Assembly: GCF_000818175.1 (NCBI RefSeq)
Contig: NZ_JTIY01000001.1
Location: 694,924 to 754,909 of the forward strand
Direction of reading: 5' to 3'
DNA from: Streptomyces sp. AcH 505
Lineage (GTDB): Bacteria; Actinomycetota; Actinomycetes; Streptomycetales; Streptomycetaceae
DNA: 59,986 nucleotides
Part shown: positions 1 through 7,952 of the stretch, piece by piece
Layout: each line of letters opens with the position of its first letter
Position numbering within the stretch: the first letter of the stretch is position 1
The notes under the pieces: model-generated
Told to the model about the DNA's origin: nothing
The model's input: the letters and a program-made list of their open reading frames with translations, nothing else
Database searches by the model: none
Made by a program: the position numbers and the translations under genes

Positions 1-2
1 GC

Positions 3-443
3 GAGGCGCCCGCCGCGCCTTCCGCGCCCGCCCAACTGCCCGGCGCGCCCGCCGATCTGCGGGACGCGGAGCCCGCGTCCTTCGACACCGGCGGCGCGCC
101 CTGGTGGGACCCGGCGGCGGACGCCGGTTTCCGGCCCGCGACCGACGCGGTCGTGATCAACGGCGTCAGCGTCGCCAAGGGCAGCCTCGTACGGGTGCAC
201 CCCTCCCGCCGCGCGGACGCCCAGGACCTGTTCTTCGCCGGGCAGGTGGCGCGGGTGACCGCCGTGCTCTCGGACGTCGACGGCGGGGTGCATGTCGCGC
301 TCGTACTCGTCGACGATCCGGCGGCCGACATGCACGACTGGTACGGCCGGTATTTCTACTTCGCCCCCGACGAGCTGGAACCGCTGCCCGCCGGGAGCCA
401 CCCGGAACCGGAGCCGGAACACCGAGAGGAGAGCCGATCGTGA
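3..443 (+). CDS. 3' part of a hydrogenase-operon accessory protein (5' end outside window)
   Basis: The reading frame is open from the first bases of the window to a TGA at 441-443, so about 146 C-terminal residues are visible and the start lies upstream. The N-terminal part seen is rich in Ala and Pro. It is followed by a compact domain with the stretch GVSVAKGSLVRVHPS and, near the end, DWYGRYFYFAPDELEPLP, then a charged tail. The central part looks like a small beta-rich domain, but I cannot assign a family. It overlaps the next gene by four bases and sits in the same transcriptional direction as the maturation genes, so it is probably translated with the [NiFe]-hydrogenase operon whose structural genes should lie just upstream. 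Role inferred from position only. Confidence 0.7.
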   Translation, partial: EAPAAPSAPAQLPGAPADLRDAEPASFDTGGAPWWDPAADAGFRPATDAVVINGVSVAKGSLVRVHPSRRADAQDLFFAGQVARVTAVLSDVDGGVHVALVLVDDPAADMHDWYGRYFYFAPDELEPLPAGSHPEPEPEHREESRS

Positions 444-559
444 AGACCCTGGGAATCATCACCACAGGCGTCGCGGCGACCGCCGCGGCCGTGGCCGTTG
501 TCGTCGGTGTGATGTCGATCCCCGACGTCCGCCGCTACCTGCGCATGCGCGCGATGTAA
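440..559 (+). CDS. DUF6893-type small membrane protein (39 aa)
   Basis: A 39-residue protein starting at GTG 440, whose start overlaps the upstream stop codon (GTGA), which argues for translational coupling. It begins with MKTLGIITTG, has one hydrophobic helix (about residues 4-25, rich in Ala and Val) and ends in a basic tail, RRYLRMRAM. This pattern matches the very small proteins called DUF6893 in Streptomyces hydrogenase clusters (family assignment from memory). The single helix suggests a membrane-anchored peptide with its positive tail in the cytoplasm. No function is known to me. It could be an assembly or anchoring factor for the hydrogenase. Confidence 0.65.
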   Translation: MKTLGIITTGVAATAAAVAVVVGVMSIPDVRRYLRMRAM

Positions 560-572
560 GGACATGGATCCG

Positions 573-782
573 ATGAAGAACGACACACCAGCAGAGGACC
601 GGGCGGAGGAGCCACAGGAGGAGCGCGGCGCCAAGGGCTCACGCGACACCGGCTCCGACAAGCCGTCCGGCGGCCCGGCCGACCGCCCCGAGGGCGGCTC
701 GGACGAGAAGTCCGACACCTCGGTCGACCCGCAGTCACCGAACCACCCGGACGCGCCGGACCTGCAGTCCGGCGGAGGCTGA
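573..782 (+). CDS. small acidic hydrophilic protein of the hydrogenase operon (69 aa)
   Basis: A 69-residue, highly charged and probably disordered protein rich in Glu, Asp, Gly, Pro and Ser, with no hydrophobic segment and no recognisable domain. Two ATG codons are possible. The one at 564 lies only one base from the AAGGA at 558-562, while ATG 573 has a 10-base gap and is the better start. The stop TGA at 780-782 is two bases before the GTG of the maturation protease. Position inside the operon is the only hint of function. Being low-complexity, it could also be a fast-evolving linker or chaperone-like peptide. I do not recognise it. Confidence 0.5.
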   Translation: MKNDTPAEDRAEEPQEERGAKGSRDTGSDKPSGGPADRPEGGSDEKSDTSVDPQSPNHPDAPDLQSGGG

Positions 783-784
783 CC

Positions 785-1279
785 GTGGCCGACGGCGTAC
801 TGGTCGCCGGCATCGGCAACCTCTTCCTCGGTGACGACGGCTTCGGCCCCGAGGTCGTACGGCGGCTGGCGGGCGAGGGCGGCCTGCCGCCGTCGGTCCG
901 GGTCACGGACTACGGCATCCGCGGCATGCACCTCGCGTACGACCTGCTCGACGGGTACGACGCGCTGGTGCTGGTCGACGCGTATCCGGGCGGCGGCGCC
1001 GCCGGTGAGGTGACCGTGCTCGAAGTCGGGCCCGACGACCTCGGTACGGGTGAATTCGATGCACACGGGATGAATCCGGTCGCAGTACTGGCAAATCTGG
1101 GCCAACTGGGCGGTACTCTTCCGGTCACCTACGTCGTGGGCTGCACCCCGGCCGGGGTGGAGGAGGGCATCGGACTGAGCGATGCCGTCTCCGCCGCCGT
1201 ACCCGAAGCGCTCGACGCGGTACGCACCTTGGTCCGGCGGCTCGTGCCGGCCGAACCCGCCGAGCCCAGGAGCCCTTGA
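785..1279 (+). CDS. [NiFe]-hydrogenase maturation endopeptidase (peptidase family M52)
   Basis: A 164-residue protein of the HybD/HycI family, the proteases that remove the C-terminal peptide of the hydrogenase large subunit after nickel insertion. The N-terminal GIGNLFLGDDGFGPEVV carries the typical G-x-G-N-x4-DD-G-x-G signature. The three expected nickel ligands are in register: the acidic residue at D18 (Glu16 in E. coli HybD), D65 in LVLVDAY and H94 in DAHGMNP. Length is normal for the family. It starts at GTG 785, directly after the small acidic gene, and its end overlaps the region just before the HypC-HypF gene. It acts in the cytoplasm on the large subunit presumed to be encoded upstream of the window. 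Confidence 0.93.
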   Translation: MADGVLVAGIGNLFLGDDGFGPEVVRRLAGEGGLPPSVRVTDYGIRGMHLAYDLLDGYDALVLVDAYPGGGAAGEVTVLEVGPDDLGTGEFDAHGMNPVAVLANLGQLGGTLPVTYVVGCTPAGVEEGIGLSDAVSAAVPEALDAVRTLVRRLVPAEPAEPRSP

Positions 1280-1281
1280 AC

Positions 1282-3822
1282 ATGTGCCTTGGCATTCCCG
1301 GTCAGGTCGTGGAGATCGTCGAGGGGTACGCGGGACAGCTCGCGCTCGTCGACGTCGAGGGCGCCCGGCGGCGCGTCAACATCGGCATGCTCGACGCACC
1401 GCCCGCCGTGGGTGACTGGGTGCTGCTGCACATGGGCTTCGCCGTGGAGCTGATCGACCGGGCCAAGGCGCGCGAGGCGCTGGCCGGTCTCGCCATGATG
1501 GGCAGCGGCGGTACGAGCCGGGTCCGGCGGCGGTACGAGGTGCACGGCGTCGTGCAGGGTGTGGGCTTCCGGCCGTTCGTCTATGTCCTCGCCTCGGAAC
1601 TCATGCTGGCCGGCTGGGTGACGAACACCCCGGCCGGAGTGGTCGCCGAGGTCGAGGGCGACGAGCCGGCGGTCGCCGAGTTCGGCCGCCGGCTGATCGA
1701 GCGCCCGCCGCCGCTCGCGGTCGTCGAAGCCGTCCACACCTCCGAGCAGCCGACGCGCGGCGGCACCGGATTCACCATCGAGGACTCCACCGGGGGCGAC
1801 CGCGCCCGCACCCTGGTCTCCCCCGACGTCGCGACCTGCCAGGACTGTCTGGCCGAGCTGGCTGACCCGGCGGACCGGCGCCACCGCCACCCCTTCATCT
1901 CCTGCACCCACTGCGGCCCCCGGTTCACGATCGTCACCGGCACGCCCTACGACCGGGCCGCGACCACGATGGCCGCCTTCGAGATGTGCGAGGCGTGCCG
2001 GGCGGAGTACGAGGATCCGGGCGACCGGCGCTTCCACGCCCAGCCGATCGCCTGCCACGACTGCGGGCCGCGGCTCGAACTGATCCGCAAGGACGGCTCG
2101 CCCGCCGACGGCGCCGAAGCGCTGCGGGTGGCGCGGCAGTTGCTCGCCGAAGGCCGGATCGTCGCGGTCAAGGGGCTCGGCGGCTACCACCTCGCCTGCG
2201 ACGCGCGCAGCGACACGGCGGTGGCGGAGCTGCGGCGCCGTAAGCAGCGCGGCGGCAAGCCGTTCGCCGTGATGGTCGCCGACCTGGGGACCGCCGCCGG
2301 GCTCGTGTCGCTGAGCGAGGACGAGGAGGCGCTGCTGACCGGTGTACGGCGGCCGATCGTCGTGCTGCCGCGCAGGACGGGCCCCGGGCTCTCCGACGAG
2401 GTGGCGCCGGGCAGTCCCGACCTCGGGCTGATGCTGCCCTACACACCGCTGCACACGCTGCTGTTCGGGATCGGCGACGATCCGGCGGGGCCCGACGCGC
2501 TGGTGATGACCTCGGCCAACCGTTCGGGCGAGCCGATCGTCACCGACGACGCGCGGGCGCTGACGGAGCTGGCGCCGCTGGTCGACGCCTGGCTGCGGCA
2601 CGACCGGAAGATCCAGATGCCGTGCGACGACTCGGTGAGCCGGTTCGTCGCCGGGGCGGAGCTGCCGCTGCGCCGCTCGCGCGGGTACGCGCCGCTGCCG
2701 CTGGCGCTGCCGTTCGGGGTGCCGCCGATGCTCGCTGTCGGGGCCGACCTGAAGAACACCTGCGCGCTGGCGGAGGGCCGGTACGCGTGGGTGAGCCAGC
2801 ACATCGGCGACATGGACGACCTCGCCACGGTCGAGGCGCTGACCGCGACCGAGGCCCAGCTGGAACAGCTCACCGGCGTCTCCCCCGGCCAGCTGGTGGC
2901 GGACGGGCATCCCGACTACCGCTCGGCGGAGTGGGCGAGGACGAACGCGGCGGGCCGCCCGGTCCGTACGGTCCAGCACCACCACGCGCACATCGCCTCC
3001 GTGATGGGTGAGCACGGCGTCGAGGCCGGTGAGCGGGTGATCGGGGTCGCCTTCGACGGCACCGGGCACGGCACGGACGGGGCCGCCTGGGGCGGTGAGG
3101 TGCTGGTCGCGGGCTACAAGTCGTTCCACCGGGCGGCGCGGCTGCGCTACGTGCCGCTCGCGGGCGGTGACGCGAGTGTGCTGCGGCCCTACCGGATGGC
3201 GCTCGCGCATCTGCACGCGGCCGGGGTCGACTGGGCCGAGGACATTCCGGCGGTCGCCGCCTGCCCGGCCAGGGAACGGGACGTGCTGGTCCACCAGTTC
3301 GGGACCGGCTTCGGCTGTGTGCCGACGTCGAGCATGGGCCGGCTCTTCGACGCCGTCGCCTCACTGGCCGGGGTACGGCACGAGGTGGCGTACGAGGCGG
3401 AGGCGGCCGTCGCGCTGGAGGGTCTGGCGCGCGGCGTCGGCGTACCGGCGGGGACGGGTTATGCCTTCGGCCTCGACTCCGCCGCCGCCACCGGTTCCGA
3501 CGAGCCGGTGATCGCGGATCCGGGTCCGGTGATCCGCGCCGTCGTCGCCGACGTACGGGCCGGTACCGCCAGCGAACTGATCGCGGCGCGTTTCCACGCC
3601 GCCGTCGTCACCCTCGTCGGCGACCTCGCCGAGCACTGCCGGAGCCGGACGGGCCTCGACGTGGTGGCGCTCGGCGGCGGTGTGTTCCAGAACGCCGTGC
3701 TGCTCGAAGGCGCCGAACGGACCCTGGCCGGGCGGGGCTTCACCGTGCTGCGGCCCCGGCTGCTCCCCCCGAACGACGGCGGAATCGCGCTCGGCCAGTT
3801 GCTCATCGCGGCTTCGGGCTGA
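1282..3822 (+). CDS. hypF: HypC-HypF fusion: hydrogenase chaperone fused to carbamoyltransferase
   Basis: An 846-residue protein joining two maturation factors in one frame. Residues 1-75 are a complete HypC domain (MCLGIPGQV, with a conserved His at 50). Residues from about 82 are HypF: acylphosphatase domain with VHGVVQGVGFRPF, two Cys-pair zinc-finger blocks (CQDC/CTHC and CEAC/CHDC), a YrdC-like domain (GRIVAVKGLGGYHLACDA) and a C-terminal carbamoyltransferase domain with QHHHAHIASVMGEHG and FDGTGHGTDG. HypF makes the thiocarboxamide on HypE that becomes the active-site cyanide ligands, and HypC carries the iron with HypD. ATG 1282 is chosen because Cys2 of HypC must be N-terminal and AGGAG lies 9 bases upstream; TTG 1276 would mask it. 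A separate hypC follows downstream. Confidence 0.93.
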   Translation: MCLGIPGQVVEIVEGYAGQLALVDVEGARRRVNIGMLDAPPAVGDWVLLHMGFAVELIDRAKAREALAGLAMMGSGGTSRVRRRYEVHGVVQGVGFRPFVYVLASELMLAGWVTNTPAGVVAEVEGDEPAVAEFGRRLIERPPPLAVVEAVHTSEQPTRGGTGFTIEDSTGGDRARTLVSPDVATCQDCLAELADPADRRHRHPFISCTHCGPRFTIVTGTPYDRAATTMAAFEMCEACRAEYEDPGDRRFHAQPIACHDCGPRLELIRKDGSPADGAEALRVARQLLAEGRIVAVKGLGGYHLACDARSDTAVAELRRRKQRGGKPFAVMVADLGTAAGLVSLSEDEEALLTGVRRPIVVLPRRTGPGLSDEVAPGSPDLGLMLPYTPLHTLLFGIGDDPAGPDALVMTSANRSGEPIVTDDARALTELAPLVDAWLRHDRKIQMPCDDSVSRFVAGAELPLRRSRGYAPLPLALPFGVPPMLAVGADLKNTCALAEGRYAWVSQHIGDMDDLATVEALTATEAQLEQLTGVSPGQLVADGHPDYRSAEWARTNAAGRPVRTVQHHHAHIASVMGEHGVEAGERVIGVAFDGTGHGTDGAAWGGEVLVAGYKSFHRAARLRYVPLAGGDASVLRPYRMALAHLHAAGVDWAEDIPAVAACPARERDVLVHQFGTGFGCVPTSSMGRLFDAVASLAGVRHEVAYEAEAAVALEGLARGVGVPAGTGYAFGLDSAAATGSDEPVIADPGPVIRAVVADVRAGTASELIAARFHAAVVTLVGDLAEHCRSRTGLDVVALGGGVFQNAVLLEGAERTLAGRGFTVLRPRLLPPNDGGIALGQLLIAASG

Positions 3823-3871
3823 GCGCACCGCGTCCGCCGAAGCACCGAGAGAACCACAGAGAAGAGAGACC

Positions 3872-4198
3872 ATGTGTCTGGCAGTTCCGGGGCGTGTCCT
3901 CAGTACCGCCGAGGTCGACGGCACCTTGATGGCCGACGTCGACTTCGGCGGCGTACGCAAGGAGGTGTGCCTCCAGTACATCCCCGACGTGACGGTCGGT
4001 GAATACGTCGTCGTCCATGTCGGTTTCGCCATCCAGCGCCTCGACGAACGCTCCGCGCAGGAGACGTTGGCCAACTTCGAGAAACTCGGCATCCTCGCCG
4101 AGGAGTTCGGGGACGGCTTCGAACTCGCCGCCGAGCAGGCGGGTTTGTCGGAAGCACCCGTGCGGCAGGCGCCGCTGCCCGAAGGAGCCGGCCGATGA
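3872..4198 (+). CDS. hypC: HypC/HybG/HupF-family hydrogenase chaperone
   Basis: A 108-residue HypC-type chaperone starting MCLAVPGRV, with the essential Cys as residue 2 and the conserved [12 protein letters not shown] segment containing the His. HypC binds HypD, carries the Fe(CN)2CO unit to the large subunit and protects the Ni-site cysteine. The C-terminal 30 residues after the core are longer than the minimal HypC length. The gene is 49 bases after the HypC-HypF fusion with a GAGAG-type ribosome site, and its TGA overlaps the hypD ATG (ATGA). With the fused HypC domain, this operon encodes two HypC modules. One may be specific to the large subunit and the other to the HypD step, which is inference. 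Confidence 0.92.
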   Translation: MCLAVPGRVLSTAEVDGTLMADVDFGGVRKEVCLQYIPDVTVGEYVVVHVGFAIQRLDERSAQETLANFEKLGILAEEFGDGFELAAEQAGLSEAPVRQAPLPEGAGR

Positions 4199-5298
4199 GG
4201 TATCTCGACGAGTTCAGCGACCCCGAGCTGGCGAAGCGGCTGCTCGACCAGATCCACGCGGCCACCACCAGGCCCTGGGCCATGATGGAGGTCTGCGGGG
4301 GCCAGACCCACTCGATCATCCGGCACGGCATCGACCAACTGCTGCCCGAGGGCGTGGAGATGATCCACGGCCCCGGCTGTCCTGTCTGTGTGACCCCGCT
4401 GGAGATCATCGACAGGGCGCTCGCCATCGCGGCGACCCCCGGGGTGATCTTCTGCTCCTTCGGCGACATGCTGCGGGTGCCGGGCAGCGGCCGGGACCTG
4501 TTCTCCGTCAAGAGCGCCGGCGGTGACGTACGGGTGGTGTACTCGCCGCTCGACGCGCTGAAGCTGGCCCGGGAGAACCCCGACCGGGAGGTCGTCTTCT
4601 TCGGCATCGGCTTCGAGACCACCGCGCCCGCCAACGCCATGACGGTGTATCAGGCCGCGCGCCTGGGTGTGCCGAACTTCTCGCTGCTGGTCTCGCACGT
4701 GCTGGTGCCGCCCGCGATGTCGGCCGTCATGGAGTCGTCGACCTGCCGGGTGCAGGCGTTCCTCGCCGCCGGGCACGTGTGCAGTGTGATGGGCACCGCC
4801 GAGTACCCGCCGCTCGCCGCGAAGTACCGGGTCCCCATCGTGATCACCGGCTTCGAGCCGCTGGACATCCTCGAAGGCATCCGCAGGACGGTCGTCCAGC
4901 TCGAAGCGGGCCGGCACGAGGTGGAGAACGCCTACGAGCGCGCCGTGCGCGCCGAGGGCAACGTCCCGGCGATGGAGATGCTGCGGGACGTCTTCGAGGT
5001 GACCGACCGCACCTGGCGCGGTATCGGCATGATCCCGCGCAGCGGCTGGCGACTGGCCCCGAAGTACCGGGAGTTCGACGCCGAGCTGCGGTTCGACGTG
5101 GCGGACATCCGCACCGCCGAGTCGTCGCTGTGCCGGTCGGGCGAGGTCCTGCAGGGCCTCATCAAGCCGCACGAGTGCGCCGCCTTCGGCAAGGAGTGCA
5201 CGCCGCGCAGCCCGCTCGGCGCGACGATGGTCTCCTCCGAGGGCGCGTGCGCCGCCTACCACGCCTACCGCCGACTGGAACTGGTCGATTCGAAGTGA
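4195..5298 (+). CDS. hypD: hydrogenase maturation protein HypD
   Basis: A 367-residue HypD, the [4Fe-4S] scaffold protein on which the Fe(CN)2CO cofactor is assembled together with HypC. Diagnostic motifs are in place: CGGQTHSI at residues 34-41, [10 protein letters not shown] around 59-68, [26 protein letters not shown], and the C-terminal Cys-rich segment [18 protein letters not shown] followed by [13 protein letters not shown]. Length is normal. Start ATG 4195 overlaps the hypC stop by four bases, and the end overlaps the hypE GTG by four bases, so hypC, hypD and hypE are translationally coupled. Cytoplasmic. Confidence 0.96.
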   Translation: MRYLDEFSDPELAKRLLDQIHAATTRPWAMMEVCGGQTHSIIRHGIDQLLPEGVEMIHGPGCPVCVTPLEIIDRALAIAATPGVIFCSFGDMLRVPGSGRDLFSVKSAGGDVRVVYSPLDALKLARENPDREVVFFGIGFETTAPANAMTVYQAARLGVPNFSLLVSHVLVPPAMSAVMESSTCRVQAFLAAGHVCSVMGTAEYPPLAAKYRVPIVITGFEPLDILEGIRRTVVQLEAGRHEVENAYERAVRAEGNVPAMEMLRDVFEVTDRTWRGIGMIPRSGWRLAPKYREFDAELRFDVADIRTAESSLCRSGEVLQGLIKPHECAAFGKECTPRSPLGATMVSSEGACAAYHAYRRLELVDSK

Positions 5299-6374
5299 CT
5301 GAAGCCATGCAACACGCAGCCGATCTCGACTTCGAGAGCTGGGTCTGCCCGGTGCCGCTGCGGGACACCCCGACCGTCGTGATGGGCCACGGCGGCGGCG
5401 GCGCGATGTCGGGCGAACTGATCGAGCATCTGTTCCTGCCGGGGTACGGGGCCGCCGCCAGCGCCGAGTTGGGCGACTCGGCGGTCGTGTCGGCCGGTGA
5501 CGGCAGCCGGCTCGCCTTCTCCACCGACTCGTTCGTGGTGAAGCCGATGTTCTTCCCCGGCGGGTCGATCGGTGATCTCGCCGTGAACGGCACGGTCAAC
5601 GACCTGGCGATGTCCGGCGCGACCCCGCTGTTCCTGTCGACCGCCTTCATCCTCCAGGAGGGCACCCCGCTCGCCGAACTCGGCCGGATCGCCCGGGACA
5701 TGGGCGAGGCGGCGCAGGCGGCCGGGGTCCGGCTCGTCACCGGCGACACCAAGGTCGTCGACAGCGCGAGCGGCGACGGGGTGTACATCAACACCTCGGG
5801 GATCGGGGTGATCGCCGACGGCGTCGACATCGGCCCGCGCCGCGCGCGGCCCGGCGACGCGGTGCTCGTCAGCGGCGACATCGGCGTGCACGGCGTCGCC
5901 GTCATGAGCTGCCGGGACGGTCTGGAGTTCGGCACGACCGTGGAGAGCGACACGGCGCCGCTGCACGGGCTTGTGGCCCGCATGCTCGCCACCGGCGCCG
6001 ACGTGCGCGTCCTGCGCGACCCCACCCGCGGCGGTGTGTCGGCCTCACTGAACGAGATCGCCCGAGCCTCGCAGGTCGGCGTCGAGCTGGTCGAGAAGGA
6101 GCTGCCGGTCCCGGAGACCGTGCGGGACGCGTGCAGCCTGCTGGGACTCGATCCGCTCCAGGTCGCGAACGAGGGCAAGCTGCTCGCCGTCGTACCGGCC
6201 GAGGCGGCCGACGAGGTGCTGGCCGCCATGCGCGCGCATCCGCTGGGCGGCTCGGCGTGCCGGATCGGCACGTGTGTGCCCGACCATCCGGGCATGGTCG
6301 TCGCCCGGACGGGTCTCGGCGGCACCCGGGTGGTCGGCCTGCCCATCGGTGAGCAGTTGCCGAGGATCTGCTGA
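5295..6374 (+). CDS. hypE: hydrogenase maturation protein HypE
   Basis: A 359-residue HypE of the PurM/ThiL-like ATPase fold. HypE receives a carbamoyl group from HypF on its C-terminal cysteine and dehydrates it with ATP to the thiocyanate that supplies the cyanide ligands. The glycine-rich [18 protein letters not shown] stands near the N terminus, the ATP-site [13 protein letters not shown] and VTGDTKVV segments follow, and the protein ends exactly in PRIC with Cys as the last residue, as required. GTG 5295 is chosen for the four-base overlap with hypD; ATG 5307 is possible. The stop shares one base with the next ATG. Confidence 0.96.
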   Translation: MTEAMQHAADLDFESWVCPVPLRDTPTVVMGHGGGGAMSGELIEHLFLPGYGAAASAELGDSAVVSAGDGSRLAFSTDSFVVKPMFFPGGSIGDLAVNGTVNDLAMSGATPLFLSTAFILQEGTPLAELGRIARDMGEAAQAAGVRLVTGDTKVVDSASGDGVYINTSGIGVIADGVDIGPRRARPGDAVLVSGDIGVHGVAVMSCRDGLEFGTTVESDTAPLHGLVARMLATGADVRVLRDPTRGGVSASLNEIARASQVGVELVEKELPVPETVRDACSLLGLDPLQVANEGKLLAVVPAEAADEVLAAMRAHPLGGSACRIGTCVPDHPGMVVARTGLGGTRVVGLPIGEQLPRIC

Positions 6375-7090
6375 TGAGCGCCGAGGGCGCGGTGCTCTTC
6401 GCGCGGTACGCCTATCCGCCGAACGAACTGGGCTACTGCGGCCCGGCGGACGCCTCCGCGCTGCTGTCGCCCGGCGGGAGCGCCGGGATCGAGCGGCGGG
6501 CGCGGCAGTTCGAGGGCGCGTGGTGCTATCTGGAGTTCCTGGCCGAGTCGGCGGGGCTCGCCGATCCGCTGGACCCGCGCGTCGTCGAGGCGTACTGGCT
6601 CGGCAACGACCTGCTGGAGCTGGCCGATCCTGGTGCGCTGCTCGACCGGATGCGGGAGCGGTTCCGCGGCCAGCTCGGCGGCACGTGGCAGGAGGCGGGG
6701 CAGCGCGCCCTCGCCCATCACAGCTTCCAGGTGTTCGACGTGTACCCGTGGGCGCGGATGCTGCGCGCCGGCGGCAGTCCTACGGCGCTGGGCGTGCTCG
6801 ACCAGTGCCGGATCCGCACCGGTGTGGTGTGCGAGGTCGACGGCGAGACGGCGGTGGCGCGGTCGCGTCCGCTCGTCTGGGACGGTACGCGGATGGTGAC
6901 CGGGGAGCCGCGCCGCCAGGTGGTGCGCTGGTCGACGGGCGGCAGGTCGCTGATCGGCGGGCTCTCCCCCGGCGACCGGGTGGCGCTGCACTGGGACTGG
7001 GTGTGTGACGTCCTCACCGAGGAACAGGCAGCGCGTGTCGAGTCGCTGGAGGAGTCGCGCCGCAACGGTGGTGCGTGCCCGGTTCCGTAA
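6374..7090 (+). CDS. DUF6390-type protein of hydrogenase operons (238 aa)
   Basis: A 238-residue soluble protein without signal or membrane segment. It starts [24 protein letters not shown], contains HHSFQVFDVYPWARMLRAG in the middle and HWDWVCDVLTEEQ near the end. This pattern corresponds to the proteins labelled DUF6390 next to hydrogenase genes of actinobacteria (family name from memory). Its ATG shares one base with the hypE stop, so it is the last gene of the operon. Several conserved-looking His, Trp and Cys residues suggest a metal or cofactor-linked role, but nothing is established. Possible maturation or quality-control factor specific to this hydrogenase type. Confidence 0.72.
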   Translation: MSAEGAVLFARYAYPPNELGYCGPADASALLSPGGSAGIERRARQFEGAWCYLEFLAESAGLADPLDPRVVEAYWLGNDLLELADPGALLDRMRERFRGQLGGTWQEAGQRALAHHSFQVFDVYPWARMLRAGGSPTALGVLDQCRIRTGVVCEVDGETAVARSRPLVWDGTRMVTGEPRRQVVRWSTGGRSLIGGLSPGDRVALHWDWVCDVLTEEQAARVESLEESRRNGGACPVP

Positions 7091-7160
7091 CCGGGGGCAT
7101 GGGCCCGTTCCTGGGCACGCACCCGTCGCTGTCACACGGCTCGCGCCGTCCGGCCGACCG

Positions 7161-7952
7161 TCAGACGGTCAGCAGGCTCGGCTTGGCCGCCTTGTCGGTG
7201 GGCAGGAACGTGTCCGGCACCGGGTACTGGCCGAGGACGAAGTGCAGGATCGCCGCGTGCATCGCCTCGACGGGCGCGATGGTGGCGGCGGTCTCGATCC
7301 CGCCGGCGCTCTTCACGTTGTACGTGGCGAAGAGGTACGTCTGCGCCGCCTGGTCCTCCAGCTGGAGCGCCAGCTTCGCCACGTCGGCGACGCTGGTCGC
7401 CTTCGACAGCGCGCTGGTGACCTGCTGCTGGTTGGAGAGCGGCACGTTGGTGATGGCCGGCTTGCCCGCGCCGGTCAGCACCGCGTTCCACGCCTTCGCG
7501 TGGTCCTCGTGCTGCGCCATCGCCTTGGTGACGAAGCTCGCCACCGCCGGCGGTACGGTCCCGAGCTTGCCCGCCTTGGCCGCGGACAGCGTCGCCTTGT
7601 ACGCACCGACGGCCTGGTTCTCCAGCGCGACCGCCAGGGCGACGATCTTCAGGTCGCCGGTGTAGGTGACCTTGTCGGAGACGGCGGCGGGCGACCGGGC
7701 GTCGCCGGCCGACGACTGGGAGGCCGACGAGTCCTTGTCGCTGGAGCAGGCGGCGAGCAGGAACGCGGCGCCGACCCCGCCGGCGCCCAGCAGGAACCGC
7801 CGCCGGTCGGACTTGATCTGCTCCGTGAGATCGGCGGCACTGGCGCGCATCGCGGGCAGTGTCTCGCGGTGCGCCTCCTCCATCTCGTGGGTGAGACGGT
7901 CGAGCTGACCCTCGCTGATGGGCAGCTCCCAGCCGCCCTGCTTGGTACTCAC
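7161..7952 (-). CDS. ferritin-like domain lipoprotein, Tat-type signal
   Basis: A 263-residue protein with a cytoplasmic-looking N-terminal extension of about 48 residues, a twin-arginine motif RRRFLLG at 50-56 and a lipobox ending in LLAAC at Cys69, so it should be exported folded and lipid-anchored. The remainder is an alpha-helical ferritin-like domain with metal-ligand patterns LENQAVGAY, AQHEDHAKAW, LEDQAAQTY and PVEAMHAAI. The function of this actinobacterial ferritin-like class (iron or oxidative stress) is not established. Its GTG start overlaps the stop of the upstream paralogue (GTGA), so the two are co-translated. A short palindrome (7156-7170) covers the stop codon. It converges on the hydrogenase operon. 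Confidence 0.88.
   Translation of the reverse strand: MSTKQGGWELPISEGQLDRLTHEMEEAHRETLPAMRASAADLTEQIKSDRRRFLLGAGGVGAAFLLAACSSDKDSSASQSSAGDARSPAAVSDKVTYTGDLKIVALAVALENQAVGAYKATLSAAKAGKLGTVPPAVASFVTKAMAQHEDHAKAWNAVLTGAGKPAITNVPLSNQQQVTSALSKATSVADVAKLALQLEDQAAQTYLFATYNVKSAGGIETAATIAPVEAMHAAILHFVLGQYPVPDTFLPTDKAAKPSLLTV

Noticed and set aside
1129..3294. Long minus-strand open frame of 721 codons
   Set aside because: It mirrors the HypC-HypF coding strand, has His/Arg-rich low-complexity composition and no domain or ribosome site.
3361..5262. Long minus-strand open frame opposite hypC/hypD
   Set aside because: Antisense shadow of well-supported maturation genes; no recognisable family.
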